Below, in pieces: positions 30,164 to 42,496 of a stretch of DNA of 64,000 nt. The translations under genes were made by a program, and so were the position numbers. The notes under the pieces are model-generated. The model worked only from the letters and a program-made list of their open reading frames with translations. It was not told the origin of the DNA and made no database searches. The stretch comes from Hetaerina americana (Eukaryota; Arthropoda; Insecta; Odonata; Calopterygidae), in contig JAKTNV010000066.1 in NCBI GenBank assembly GCA_022747635.1, positions 209,001 to 273,000 on the forward strand, read 5' to 3'. Within the stretch, counting starts at the first letter, position 1, and each line of letters opens with the position of its first letter.

Positions 30164-33100
30164 CAATAGCCTTATATTAGCACATGTCAATCTACAAGGT
30201 GCAAAGACGCCAACAGACGAAATAAGAGTAGTAAAGGAGCAGCTTCATTTAGACATTTGCCTTGCTCAAGAACCATATATAGTATGTTCAAAACACCTAA
30301 CAGTCATTGGATTATTCCAGGACAGGGCCTTAAAACGAGAATTGTGCCCACCAGGTCAATAAATAGAGGATATGCAGCTATTATTGTGTCTAATGAAGAC
30401 CTTGATATTCTGGAAATTACAAACTTTACGAATCAGTATATCGTTTTTGCAGAAGTGGGATCTGTCTTAGAATCTTTCATCTTGGTCAGTGCTTACTTCC
30501 CGCCAAGCCGTGACATTATTCCTTTTCTTTCGCAAATTCGTTCAATAATAGATCATTTTAACAACAAACCATTGATTATATCTATGGATTCTAACGCCAA
30601 GAGTGAAACTTGGTTTAATTCAGCATCTGAAGCTAGGGGAAACCTCCTAAAAGAACTAATCTCTTAGATCCACCTGGCGAACCGCGAACTTTTTATAGTC
30701 TAAACGGTTCATCTAATATCGATCTAACTGTAATTAAAGTGCCCCACTTCTTAGAAAGATTAATGAGGGGAAGGTCATGTCTGATCTAATAACAAGTGAT
30801 CATAGGCTACTATTGATAAAAATTAAGGATGGCAAGAAGATATCGACACCACAAAGAAGATTCAACTTTGGTAGCGTGAATTGGGGAAAATTCAATGATA
30901 GCTTCTTAAAAAAACTAGTTCATATTGATAGACATTTACTTTGGATTCCCCACTCAAAACACATCGATGAGCGCATTTCTAACTTAACTTCTGCTATTAA
31001 CGACACGATGATGGAAAACATTCCGGTTTACATCAAGCTCGATAATCAACACCGTTGGTGGACCGCTGAACTAGAACGCTTGAAAGAAGTCGTGAACAAA
31101 CTTCGCAAAGACTACCAAAAGTGTAACTCTCAGGATAAACATATCTTTCGTTGCAGATATAAAACCAAGTCAAAGGAATATAAGCTCAAGATCAAAGAAT
31201 CCAAACGTAAATCTTGGGAAATATTTAGCTCAAGAAATCTTAACAGCAATGCTTTGGGATTCGTCTACAAACTATTTGCTGAAAAGGTTAAACTACCCTC
31301 GATACTTGGAACTTCTATCCTTGAGGACGGTAGCATCCCTCTTACGGAGGAAAAAATTAAAATATCATTAAACACCTTATTGCCCGACGATACTGCTGAC
31401 AATTACGAACAATCGATCATTAGGGAGGAGTCACTAATCATGCCGCACACCCCAGACATGGAACCGTTCAACGAGGACGAAGTATCATCAGCGGTCCAAC
31501 AAATCAAACCCAAGGAGGCACCTGTACACGACCAGATACATGGGATCATATTAAAAAAACTAGCCGGAAACCTGGACCAATTCATTGCAAACATCTTTAA
31601 CGATTGTCTCATGTTTTCCTATTTGCCAGACTCATGGAAAATCGGAACCTTGCATACCATCTTGAAATCTAAGGAAAAGGATCCATCTCAACCATTCTAA
31701 TTCAGGCCAATCACACTGCTTCCGGATCTGGACAAAACATTTGAAAGAGCTATCAAGGGCAGAATTGAAGCTATTTTCGAAAACACGCTCTACCACCCTA
31801 ACCAATATGGATTTAGGAGAGGGAGAAGCACATCGGATGCCATTCACCATCTTTTACGGTTAATCGACAATCAAAGCAAATATACCACTGTCATCTTTAT
31901 CGACATCAAAGGTGCATTCGATTCCGTTTGGTGGCCTTCAGTTATACAGGAGCTCAATACCCTAAGGATCCCAGATAATCTAATAAAGCTCAGCTATTTT
32001 AATAATAGAGAGGTCAGATACTCCACGCAAACAACAAAAACAAGCAAGATTTTAACGAGAGGCTGTCCACAGGGGTCGGTTCTTGGTCCGTTATTCTGGA
32101 ATCTTATAACCAACCAGGTACTCAGAAGAGGCTTCCCTATTGGGTGCGAGCTCATTTCCTTCGCAGACGACATGACCCTGACTATAGAAGCAAGCACCAG
32201 AGCCAAAATGGAACCCGTGATTGCGGAATGTATGCATAGAATTGAAAACAGGGCAACTGAGAACAAATTAACGACATCGACTGCTAAAACCCAATACATG
32301 ATCTTCGGAAGCAAGATGGCTAGGAACCCTACTGTGAAAATTTATAATAAAATCATAAAAAGGGCTTACGTTTTGAAATACCTCGGAATTAGGTTAGACG
32401 AGAAATTATCCTACCAAGCCCACATTAACTACACCACCAATAAAATAAAGAAAATTTTCCAGGCAGCTCGGAGATACTGCAGGTTTAGGTTCGGCACTGA
32501 CTCCTTAATAACCATCTGCAAAGGAGTAACAATTCCCATCGTCACCTATGGCTGCGATATTTGGGTTCATAAGATCAACCGAAGTAGAATCGACCGTAGA
32601 CTAAAAGAGGCTCAAAGGCCCTGCCTGTTATCAATGTGTAGGGGCTACTCTACGGTCAGCACTGATGCGTTGTGTATAATTTGCGGGCTACCACCCTTAA
32701 AATACGAGATCCTGGAAAGAAATGCTGTAATCAAATTACAATCTGGACAAAGGGCTACACACTTCAATCTTGAACTTGATGAAAATCAATATATAAGGAA
32801 AGACGTCTTTAAAAAGAGACTGAGGGAAGAATCCATCATTCAGTGGCAATCTGACTGGGATAACAGTGATAAAGGCTTATACACAAAGGACATTTTCCCT
32901 GTTATTTGCGATGGATTAAAACTAAAAATCAACCTTTCACACAAATGTACCCAAATGCTATGAGGTCATGGAAAATTTTCAAATTACCCTCACAAAATTG
33001 GGAAATCGAGAACTAACCTATGTGATATCTGCTTGAAAGAGGACACCGCCAAACAAAGGAATTGAAGATTGTATCCGTTATGAAAGAACAAGACTAGAAA

Positions 33101-33180
33101 TATGGCATAACATGGCGGTGAAGAAAATTAAATTGCGCGAAATTGTGTTATTCTGCTTAAACACCAATTGTAAACTCCTA
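30150..33180 (+). pseudogene. LINE-C ORF2: endonuclease and reverse transcriptase, R1 clade
   Basis: Overlaps the end of ORF1. Endonuclease: LAHVNLQGAK, CLAQEPYI, SMDSNAKSETWF, and SDHRLLLIK near 30800. Frameshifts near 30290 and 30655 break it. From 30777 one phase runs to 32963 with a single stop at 31698, right before FRPITLLPDLDKTFE. RT motifs: QYGFRRGRSTSDAI, FIDIKGAFDSVWW (motif A, about 31900), GCPQGSVLGPLFWN (B, about 32065), FADDMTL (C, about 32162). The C-terminus has GYSTVSTDALCIICGLPPL and, after a frameshift at 32963, GHGKFSNY and CDIC..EDTAK, the R1-type end. Clade from GCPQGSVLGP.LWN and GHG.F..Y features. Confidence 0.87.
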
Positions 33181-33692
33181 TTTGATTTCGTCACATAAGT
33201 GTTAATTAAGTAATGTAAGCAGACACATCTAACACATTTTACTGTCAGTGTAAATTTTCCTATTTAACGTGCTCTACAACTAGGCGAGAAATCAAAATAT
33301 ATCATGCATTCACGATACAAACTATTTTTATCTGTATATATTATGTCGTAAGTTTCTGTACTTGTGCTGATTATTGTGAAAATATGTACTAATTGTACTT
33401 GAAGTACCTCAATTCTAATATTCTGTGTATTCTGTGAATGGTTAAGTGTGTAATTTCAAATGTATCATTATGTACCTATTGGAAAGTTGAGAGTTTATGT
33501 CAATAACTGTTTAAAAATCTCATATCGGAAAACTCTGGCGATTGAAGACAAAAGGGGAATTTAATCGTGAGTAGGTATCCCCTCAATCAACATATAGCAG
33601 TGTTGTATTACTACTATGTATGTTGCTACTGGAATAAACAAGGAAGGGTTGGTTAGGATGTCTCTACTCCTAACGCACCCGTTTTAAAAAAA

Positions 33693-33740
33693 GGTGCCTA
33701 TTCACCCCCTGCCACACACCTTGTTGGCTTGGTTGGGTTC
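33693..33740 (+). repeat. LINE-B 3' end, right half of split copy
   Basis: GTGCCTATTCACCCCCTGCC followed by ACACACCTTGTTGGCTTGG: the terminal hairpin region continuing from 28201. Confidence 0.8.
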
Positions 33741-34509
33741 TAAACTATCTTAAATATATGAAATTATCTTAAATATCGAAAAAGTGGAATTTAAAAATCG
33801 AACCTGAGGGATACTTTCGATGCGCGATTGTATCGAATACTAAATATCGCCCATTTGAAGTCAGGAAGTCCCGTAGCGATCCATCGATTCGTTTCGGAAC
33901 AGACACGCACGCTTGGGTCTCACCGCTCGTGATTCCCCGCCCCGCCCGCCCCCTTCCTTGCCCCGACTCTTTCTCCCCCTCGTCTCTTGGTGAAAGCGAG
34001 CGGAAACTCTCTTCCCCCCAACCTTCTCTTCTCAGCCCCTGCTTTCTTACGCCTTTCTCGGCAGTGTGGCAGGTAGGGGAAATAAAAGTGGTCAGGGGTT
34101 CGAGTGGGGGGTGGGAGAGGCATTAGAAAGGAGTTTACCTCCCCTCCCTTAACCACAAAATATTGCAGGGCATCCCTCGACTTCATCCATCACATTTGTC
34201 CTGAAAGACTTTGCCATGACAGCTGTGAAATTTTCAGCAGTAGCCTGGCTGGAAATTAATCCACGTAAAATCACTTTTAAAAAATCGGTCGCAGTTTCTC
34301 TTTATGAATCCATAGAAAATATACACTAATTTCAATATTTATTTCAATATTGGCCAATGGGATCGCGACACTTACAAATTTCAGGAAGAAAACTGCCAGG
34401 AAGAATATTTTAATAGGAGAGGCTTTAAAATTAGACCGAAGACATATGAGAAGTTCCTAAGATGGATAGGTAATATTTAAGGGACAGTAGATCACACCAG
34501 GGAAAATCG
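33741..34509. other. Unassigned sequence
   Basis: A pyrimidine-rich stretch at 33930-34060. No feature recognised. Confidence 0.4.
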
Positions 34510-34645
34510 GGGAGGAATGGGTGGAGAAAGAACCCCCGAGGTCGGAATCAGCCTACCCTACCCTGATAAAAGGTGCCAAGAGATCACAAGTTTGACGTCC
34601 CATTCAACGAACTGCTCTTTCACCTCTTGGTGCCCAAAATGTGGT
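34510..34645 (-). repeat. SINE-4 core, degenerate
   Basis: GAGAAAGAACCCCCGAGGTC, then CAGCCTACCCTACCCTGATA, AAGGTGCCAAGAG and TTTGACGTCCCATTCAACGA follow the complement of SINE-4 (22370-22440) with many substitutions. Head not preserved. Confidence 0.6.
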
Positions 34646-34834
34646 AAGTTCACGATTTAAGGATTTGGCCTAAACTTAAATACGTTAACTCAAATCCCGC
34701 AAGCGGAAATTTGGGCAAATTGGGCACTGACGACTTACGAGAAAAACGGGTTTTAAACACACGTAGTTCGCTGGGTTAATAATTTACTTCAATATCACGG
34801 ATGATATTTAATATGACTGAATGACCGTCATCGA

Positions 34835-34885
34835 CTACCAATCCAATCGTCCGCGGTTCGATCCCTGGCGCGGGAAAATATTTTT
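34835..34885 (+). repeat. tRNA-like B-box fragment
   Basis: CGCGGTTCGATCCCTGGCGC is a clear B box, preceded by a weak A-box-like CGACTACCAATCC. Probably a fossil tRNA-derived SINE of another family; no cloverleaf that I would call a functional tRNA. Confidence 0.35.
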
Positions 34886-36258
34886 CCTCCTTATTTTGCG
34901 TTAATTCATGTCGATGTTTTACTAAATCTTAATCATTATGAAATCCGAAATTTAAAATTGATTTTAATAATTATTCTTGGCCATTTTAAGGTCATTAATT
35001 CGCCAGATGATAGTTTATTGCTGCAAAAATTTTCCCTTTCTTCCTAATTCAACCAATCGTTCTCTTCAATATTAAAAAATAGTTTGTCATTCAACAGCAA
35101 GTACCGAGAACTTGTTCGGGGAATAAGATAGGCACATCGACAGGGGTCTGATTCTCTTTTGTGAGACAGAGTTTGGTTGCCCAGAAAGACGTGGTTACTT
35201 AGAAATCGCAATAGTTTTATTGTAGGACAGTGTTGTCCAAAAGACCGAATGCCTGGATTGTCCTGGGTACATATACTATGACGACCCATCTGTCACGTAG
35301 CCAAACAGGTCTTGGCTTCCACGCGTGCGTTGCGAAGGAATTACTGCTTAAGTACTTCAGTGTTAACGGATTGATACTATTGGGATGCACCTAATAACCA
35401 TTATAGCATTTTGAATCTATTCAGTGCAAACATAGTCTAGGGATGTGAACGAAGTGTGCTAAGAGAGGCCGACTCCATGGTGGATAATGCATAGCGCGAC
35501 ACTCCATTGATGCGTCACCCCGGGTGGAGAAATCAAGAGTGGGAGCTCGGGAGTTATCGGGTCCCGACGATGACGTCGTAGTGACGTCAGAAGATCCGGC
35601 GATTCTTGAACGATATGGACAATAATTGTTGATTGTCATGGCGCCATCGCCTTATTATTTGCCTTGCCGTTGAACGAAAATTTCGAAGCCTAAGGTTCTG
35701 TCTACTTCTCTCCCCCCCCTCATCCTTGTCGGAAGTCACGCCATTATTGCGTCACCTTGGACTATAAGAAAAATAACGATGCCAATCTTCCCTTTGATGG
35801 CCTATTCTTAAAGATGTTACTATACAATTTCTTTTTAGTCGGTTTGTTGCCAAACCAAGACATTCTCTCACCTTTGTTTAAAAAAAAACAAGGCCGAGAC
35901 CCTCTGAGCTTCGTAGAATCTCGCTTGCGAAAACGTCAAATGGATTTCAATGCAGTAATCTGCATCTCATGGAATGCTCGTATAATTATATTCCTTTTTT
36001 TTTTGTCCTTTGAGTCACATGCTCTCATTGACGCAGGTAAACGATCGCTGCGTTTCGTTCGTTCGAAAAAGAAAATGAATTAGTTGTTTAGGGCAAATGA
36101 TGCATGGCCTAAACTGACAACACGTCCTTGCTGTTACATTTCGCAAAATTGCATCACATCGCTCGACAGGCCTCCACTGTTTATGTATACATTGGGAGTA
36201 CTGGGTGCACACAGCGATGACGTCACGACCACCGCGCACCTCACAGGCGAAGGAGTAA
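34886..36258. other. Unassigned sequence
   Basis: About 1.4 kb without recognised genes. The small open frames at 35044-35289, 35421-35639 and 35757-36083 show no domain. Confidence 0.4.
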
Positions 36259-37074
36259 CGAGGTCTGTCCAATAAACATCCGAACTGAGGCCACAAAAAC
36301 TTTACTTTGTCTAAATTTTAGTCTACATCGATGATTTTGTCCCCATCTTCAAAGTACTCTCCATTCGTATGGATATGCACTTATTCTATCTTGTTAAAAG
36401 CACCCTTGGGAAGTCCTCTTGGCAGCAGTTAAGCTTTTTAGTTTTCTATTCGTTTCTTGCTTTAATGTGCCTTCCACATCTTCCAAATGTGATGTCCCCT
36501 CATCAAATTTATGCATTTTGGGGGAATGGGAAAAATTTGCAGAGGGCAAGAACTGGTGAAATGGGAGGATGGTCAAGGGTCAATATGATTGAATTATTTG
36601 CCAAAAACTGGCGAACGATCAATGCTGAATGTGCAGGTGCATTGTCATGGTGAAGGATCTATCCATCATGGTCGGTTGAAATGGTACGCACTGTTGAATT
36701 TCCTAAATTCAGTTCATCAGTTATCATTCGGACAGTTTTTCGACGATCGGAAAACGGTTGTTTTCTTCAGAGCATTATCACCGTTTAACAGCTGTTTATA
36801 TTTCAGTAATTTCTTGATAACTTTTACCGCACTTCACCAAACAAATGGTGTTGATTCGTTGCTCCGTGATTTCGTCAATTTCCATTTTCGACAAACAGTA
36901 AAAACAAGGACAACAGAAACTAGCATAACTGGCACCATACGCACAGCTCGACGATCCGCCAAGCACAGACGGCTCATTGGGTCTCAGTCAACTAGCACCG
37001 TTAGTTGGCGGGGCTATAGTCCACATCATGGCCGCCAGATTGCACCAGTTCGCGCATTTATTGTACAGACTACG
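36259..37074 (-). mobile_element. Mar-C copy 2, internally deleted mariner
   Basis: Left end CGAGGTCTGTCCAATAAACA, right end the complement of CGTAGTCTGTACAATAAATG. The order on the minus strand is the same as in copy 1: 5' UTR (36960-37050), the start region (ATGGAAATTGACGAAATCAC, complement at 36890), a short decayed N-terminus, then the GDG/HDN area and the 3' part (ACTTCCCAAGGGTGC complement at 36402). About 816 bp. Confidence 0.85.
36308..36892 (-). pseudogene. Mar-C transposase remnant (copy 2)
   Basis: Antisense coding remnant beginning at the ATG near 36890 (MEIDEITEQRINTICLVKCG-like). It loses the helix-turn-helix after about 60 codons, with a joined central region around 36650 (DHDG.IL...HHDNAPAH-like CACCTGCACATTCAGCATTG). 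The 3' end encodes the same lysine/glutamate-rich tail as 9290-9460. Multiple stops. No activity. Confidence 0.7.
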
Positions 37075-37744
37075 AGCTAATGTGTTGCTTGGAAATAACC
37101 GCTCAAGAAACATTGATACGTACGTTAAAGTGTTTGCGAATAAGGTAAAAACATGGATGTGTATTTTAAAAATTTAATTGCAAAACTATTAAGATTGCAA
37201 TTACAACAGAAAAGGAGTCATGATGATATTGTAAAACTACATTTTTTCCTGAAAGTATTAATCATGTTTCTATCACTTTAAATGAGTATTAGATCTCACC
37301 TAATATTTTAAAAGCAGTTGTGTATTTCTGAAAAATTTAATCCGATGAATTGTTCAACTTTTTTATGCCTGAAACTTTTCGATTTTCGACGCGAAAACTA
37401 TCCAAGTTGTTGCAAAAGAATTATGAAACTCTGCTCACGTGGACACGGAAATTATTAACGTAAAATGAGGGTTCGAGAAGAAATATTATCGAGATGTTTC
37501 TCAATATTTTGAGCTAAAATTTACCAAATTCGTTGCACCCATGTTGCTGTCACAAAAAATTGAGAAAATCAGGCAGCGTCGACACGAAATAAAGATTCTG
37601 TTGCAACTTAAATGGGATCTCAGTGGACTTTATAATTGCAAAATTAGGGCTTTTTGATGGTAACTGTTGAAATGTCACCAGCATCATCTTAAGACCTTCA
37701 TAGAGAGAAATGATTGGTCCTCTGGGAATTGGATTTCTGCATCT
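37075..37744. other. Unassigned AT-rich sequence
   Basis: No feature recognised. Confidence 0.4.
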
Positions 37745-38150
37745 ACGCAATACCCCGCAAACCGCTGGAAGGGCGTGTGGTGGAGGGAGGTGTTGCAGGG
37801 CATCTGCGGTAAAACGGAATAAAACCGCATGCAAAACTAACATAGTGAGGCCAATTTACACCCACAGAGGCGTATATATTCATGAAAAAACCTGTTTTAG
37901 CACAAGCGCATGCACAATCAAGTAACACACACGCACGCACTAGATGTGTTCGCGGGGTTTAATCTTGTCCTGATTTGTAATTGGTCCTACTTTGAATTTG
38001 TTTTCTAACTATTATGATTTCAAGTATTTGTGTCTATCTGTACTGGAATCTATTTCCCTTATCTTTTCTTTGTGGTCCGACCTACCAATAGTACAGCATA
38101 ATTATTCCCTTTGTGTAATTGCGAAATTCCAAATCTTGTCAAATCAAAGT
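37745..38150 (-). pseudogene. LINE-B 3' end, degenerate
   Basis: GCAATACCCCGCAAACCGCT then AAGGGCGTGTGGTGGAGGG is the terminal hairpin in antisense. Later blocks (TGTCTATCTGTACTGGAATC, TTTGTGGTCCGACCTACCAA) match 42853-42905, the coding end of the better copy. A 20-bp segment at 37726-37745 corresponds to the GATGTAG-type tail. Confidence 0.72.
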
Positions 38151-38800
38151 CTATGGATATCCCTTCCAAAATTAGAGTTTTTTTAAAGAGTTTTCCTTGA
38201 TGCCAGGGGACAAATTGTGTTTCTACCAAAGAATTAGTCCAGGTTTTAAACCCCGGGGTGTCTTTTGAGTTCAGCAGCCGAGTGGTTCATCGACAAGGCT
38301 ACCTCGCAGCCGGTACTATACCTGTAAAGGCCTGGCGATGCATATTCAACATCGAATCGCAGAATTGACTTCGTTTCCGGTAATTGTTTTGCAACCACGG
38401 GGACTCCATACCAACTTGTTATATTAGGGTCGTCATGGATTGAAATTTCTGGAAAGAATTGCATCCCTCGAGATTCGCAATTTGTGAAAAACAAAGTCGT
38501 GATATTTCATGCGGAGATATTTGGATCGAATTCTCCTGTGTCTAGATCGCCTGTGTATGTGACGCATTCGCGGAAAATATAGGCTATTATTAGTGTGGGC
38601 TTATGAATATTTACATTAGGTTTGACTAATGGAGAGTTTTGTTAATGAACTTTGGAGGAATTGGATTGGCTCTATTTGGCTAAACATTTCTGATCAGCCT
38701 TTCAGTATTAAGTTTTAATTTAAGCGTTGGAGAGAATTAGATGGCACATAGATTGATAACGTAGAGTTTCACTGTAGTTTCATTATCTCCCGATGCTTTC
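38151..38800. other. Unassigned sequence
   Basis: The open frame at 38246-38494 (minus) has no recognised domain. Confidence 0.4.
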
Positions 38801-38804
38801 TTTC

Positions 38805-38870
38805 AGGTCCCTCTTCATTAATGGAAACAAAAATCGCTCGTAGTAAATTCGGGACAGCAGGGGGGCTTGG
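38805..38870 (-). pseudogene. Mariner transposase third-Asp fragment
   Basis: The minus strand gives CCPEFTTSDFCFH and, in a second phase, FLFPLMKRDLKES, together matching the mariner block YSPDLAPSDFFLFP.MKR.LKG. About 65 bp remain; no ends found. Confidence 0.5.
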
Positions 38871-38974
38871 AGACCATCGGGGTGGTGCTCTGGGCCCGGA
38901 AGTTGGCAACAATGCAGGATAGCGTAAAGCAGTTCAAGCGAGCGCTCCAGCGTGCCTTGTTGCATAGATCATAA

Positions 38975-40187
38975 ACACACTTCACGGGGAATACTGCAAT
39001 GGCATCACGCGTACCACTCCCCTTCCTAAACCCAAACTGATCATCCCCTAAGTAATCATTTGCCCTACTCTCTATCCTTTCGTTTATGATCCTGAGAACA
39101 ACTGTAGCTGCGTGGGATATCAAACTTATTGTCCTGTAGTCCTCACTTGATGTAGCCTTTACCTTTTTTGGTATAGGAACTAAAACTGATCTCACACAGT
39201 CTTCCGGCCAGATTCATTCCTCATAAATACTACGGATCAGCCCATATAGCCACTTCCTCCTACATTTTCCTATATATTTCAATAGTTCCGCGGGAATGTT
39301 ATCCACCCCCACGGCCTTATTTAGTTTCATCTCCCTTACTGCCCTTTCTATCTCATTGTCTAGTATGCCTGGACCTAAGCTATCTCCCTCTGCGTCAGAT
39401 TCTTTTCCAATGCCTAAGTTTGTCGGTCGAAGTTCTTTACCATACAGTTCTTCTATATACTCCTTCCATCTCTCTTGGATCTTTCCTGTGTCAACTATTA
39501 CCTTACCTGCCTTATCTCTAACTGTCAGCATAGATCTCCCTTTCTTACTTCCCGATAAAGATTTAACTTTGCTGTAGAGCGCACCGATTTCACCCGGCCT
39601 CTGCAGACTTTCCATATCCCATCATTGCGTCTTCCACCATGCTTCTTTTGCTTTATTTGTTGCCCGCGTCAATTTATTGTTTAATTCTTTGTACTTCATT
39701 TTGCCTAACTCTGCTTTACATTCTTCCAATTTCACCCCTCATCCATCTTTGTAATCATCTCATCCGTGATCCATGGTTTCCTAATCCTTTTAGCGTTAAC
39801 GGTTCCAATAGTGTCTTTTGCGGCTTTAGACAACCCTTTCTTGAAACTTTCCCATTTTTCTTCGATAGTACTTAGCTCTTCACCGTCCTCCATGAATTCC
39901 TCTACCGCCTGTTGGTACTCCTTCCATTTCAAACCATTTAATGCTTCTACATTTCATTTTCTAAATTGCCGCCCCTGCCTTATCTTTTTGAAACGGACGT
40001 TACATTTCATAACAACTAAATTGTGGTCAGAGTCCGCATCCGCTCCCGGGAAGCTGTGCGAATATATCACACTGTTCCTAAACCTGTGACTAGCCAGAGT
40101 ATAATCTAGCTGCTCCCTTTCTGAGTCACCTGACATATTCCATGTATACCTGCGTCTTTTGTGATGTCTCAACCAAGTGTTGGTGAC
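38975..40187 (-). pseudogene. LINE-A endonuclease C-terminus to RT, inverted segment
   Basis: Reading from 40187 downward: end of endonuclease (TWLRHHKRRRYTWNMS; then YTLASHRFRNSVIYSHSFPG and DADSDHNLVV), linker (WKEYQQAVEEFMEDGEELST; RKPWITDEMITKMDEG), RT start (GRSMLTVRDKAGKVIVDTGK; LGPGILDNEIERAVREMKLN; VGVDNIPAELLKYIG), then VLVPIPKKVKATSSEDYRTI and YLGDDQFGFRKGSGTRDAIA. A few frameshifts separate long readable blocks. It stops before motif A at about 38975. It is the best preserved N-terminal half of LINE-A here and joins head to head with the plus copy at 40187. Confidence 0.88.
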
Positions 40188-40825
40188 TTTGTGAGATCAG
40201 TTTTAGTTCCTATTCCGAAAAAGTTAAAGGCTACATCAAGTGAGGACTACAGGACAATAAGTTTGATATCCCACGCAGCTATAGTTGTTCTCAGGATCAT
40301 AAACGAAAGGATAGAGAGTAGGGCAAATGATTACTTAGGGGATGATCAGTTTATGGGTTTAGGAAGGGGAGAGGTACGCGTGATGCCATTGCAGTAGTGA
40401 GATTATTAATTGAGAGGAATATAGAACACAACCGGGAGGTATTTTCCTGTTTCGTAGATTTCGAAAAAGCGTTTGATAGAGTAAATTGGAAAAAACTATT
40501 GGGTATATTGCGGAAAATAGGAATAGATTGGAGGGAAAGGAGGCTAATCCGCAACCTGTGCATGTCTCATGTTGCTCAGGTGCGGGTGGGGAACAGGGAG
40601 TCCGGATGGGCAGTGTTAGGGCGGAAATTCGTAAAATCAGTTAGGTTTCCTGATGACCAAACTTTAGTTTGTCAGTCAGCCAAAGGGTTGCAAACATTGC
40701 TTAGTTAATTGGAAATTCAGTGCGACAGGTATGGTATTAGAATCAAAATTAATAAAACAAAGGGTATGCGATTTTCTAGAAAGAAAAAGGCTAAGCTTAA
40801 CTTTAAAGTAGGAGGGCAAAAATTT
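40187..40825 (+). pseudogene. LINE-A RT segment, plus orientation
   Basis: Starts with RSVLVPIPKKLKATSSEDYR at 40190, repeating about 180 bp also present in the inverted segment. Motif A follows at 40440-40480 (CFVDFEKAFDRVNW). A deletion near 40620 removes motif B (GCPLSPLLF), joining VGNRESGWAVLG to KFVKSVRFPDDQTLV, in which motif C is PDD instead of ADD. A 2-nt insertion near 40353 breaks the frame. Ends at about 40825 where PLE sequence begins. Confidence 0.85.
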
Positions 40826-42496
40826 ACCGCTCTATTCTCATGGTGAACGACTTTGATCCCACATCATCTTGATTACGCCAGATTGAGAAATTTTCTCTTA
40901 AACTCGCCCAATACACCTGCCATTCTGAATTTCTTTCGGCATGTTTTGCATTGGGTATCATTCCCAATGGTTTATGCATTAAGTTTCCTGTATCAGGCCT
41001 ACCTTCCGTCCAACATCCCAGTCTACATGCACTCAAGTTTCACCGGTCCTTTCTTTTTTGCACGTTCATCCGGGATCAATACAATAGCCTCATTCACAAA
41101 TATCACATTTCCACACATTCCCTCATAAACATCACCTTGAACCTCAACCGCTCCCTCCAAAACACCCGGTCGAAATCTTTATAAATCTGCTCCTGTCCAA
41201 AACTTCTAGTCCTTCTTTCCTCAAATCTCTAAACCCGAAACCTAATCTCTCCCCGGCCGAAGTAGCTGAGTTAAAAAACCTCACACGCAACCCCAACCAA
41301 GTCATCACTTCTGCCGACAGAGGTTGGACAGTTGTATCCCTTAACACTGCAGACTACCTACAGAAATGTAACAGATAACTCTCCGACATTTCCTCCTATC
41401 AACATATTCCTGCTGACCCTAACCCCGCATTCCAAAAAGAAATAATCGCTCTCTTCCGAGACAACGGCCCTGGGGGATAGATTCTATCCCCCAGGGACAT
41501 CTCCCTCCTTTCCCATTCCCAACCTCACACCCCTCACTTCTACATCCTTCCTAAGATCCACAAACCCAACAACCCAGGCCGCCCTATAGTCTCCTCTCGT
41601 AGCTCTCCGACTGAAAGATTTTTCCGCCTTCGTGGACTGCTATCTCCAACCTTTAGTTCACTCCCTACCCTCCTTTATAAAAGATACCTACCACTTCCTC
41701 AGATTGCTCCACTCAAATTTTCTCCCTCCGGATACCCAAATTAATATGGATACTATCGATGTCATCTCCTTGTACACATCCATTCCTCACCAAGAAGGCC
41801 TTTCTTCCCTACGCCACTTCCTCTCCAAACGCCCTACCCCTCACATCCCCAGCACTGAATTTCTCATTGATCTTTCCAATTTCATTCTCACCCGCAACTC
41901 CTTTTCTTTCAACAATAACCATTACCTCCAAATGAAGGGCTGTGCCATGGGTAGCAGATTCAGCCCTTCATATGCAAACCTCCACCTCGGTGTCCTGGAA
42001 GAGAATTTCCTTTCCAACTATCCTCTGCAACCTCTCCTGTGGCTCCGATACATTGACGACATCTTTCTACTATGGCCACACAGCATAGATTCCCTCAATT
42101 CCTTCATCTCCCAACTCAATGATTCCTCATCTCTGTCTTTCACCTCGACCATTTTATCCTCTCAGATTACCTTCCTCGATGTTAATATTTCCCTCAGTAA
42201 TAACAAATTCCTTACCTCTGTTCACACCAAACCTACTAATAAGCAGCAATACCTTCATTACAGCAGTTGTCACCCCTCCCATACCAAGCGCTCCCTCCCT
42301 TACTCTCTCTCTATCCGCAGTCACCGCATTTGCAACCATCCCGAATCCCTTAACAACCTTCACCACTCCCTCCTCCAACGAGGATACCCTGATTCTCTCC
42401 TCCATAAAAAAATACTTAAACATTCCTACACCCCCAAGACTGCCTCAACTACAGACTCCCAGCCTCTCTCAATCTGTACTACCTACTTCTACATCT
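40826..42496 (+). pseudogene. Penelope-like element, 5' portion with RT
   Basis: PLE protein split by frameshifts. The N-terminal part is decayed (40850-41250; TFHTFPHKHHLEPQ region), then NQVITSADRGWTVVSLNTAD (41300), ADPNPAFQKEIIALFRDN, FYILPKIHKPNNPGRP (41540). A 312-codon frame (41632-42570) holds the RT palm: DVISLYTSIPHQEGL (motif A), MKGCAMGSRFSPSYANLHLG (motif B), LRYIDDIFLLW (motif C, about 42048), ITFLDVNISL, HTKPTNKQQYLHY and CHPSHTKRSLPYSLSIR. The frame ends in foreign LINE-B sequence after about 42497. The RT copies element RNA at nicked DNA ends. Confidence 0.88.

Larger units (their letters stand above)
28202..33692 (+). mobile_element. LINE-C: near full-length R1-clade retrotransposon
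   Basis: About 5.5 kb: a 5' UTR (28202-29048), ORF1 with zinc knuckles, ORF2 with endonuclease and RT, a 3' UTR and a short A-rich end (TTTTAAAAAAA). It splits a LINE-B 3' end: consensus CTGGTGTGTATTCACC is divided so that the left side ends CTAGTG and the right resumes GGTGCCTATTCACC. The duplicated target is therefore at most about 4 bp. Each ORF carries a few frameshifts or stops, so this copy is inactive but relatively young. Confidence 0.85.
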
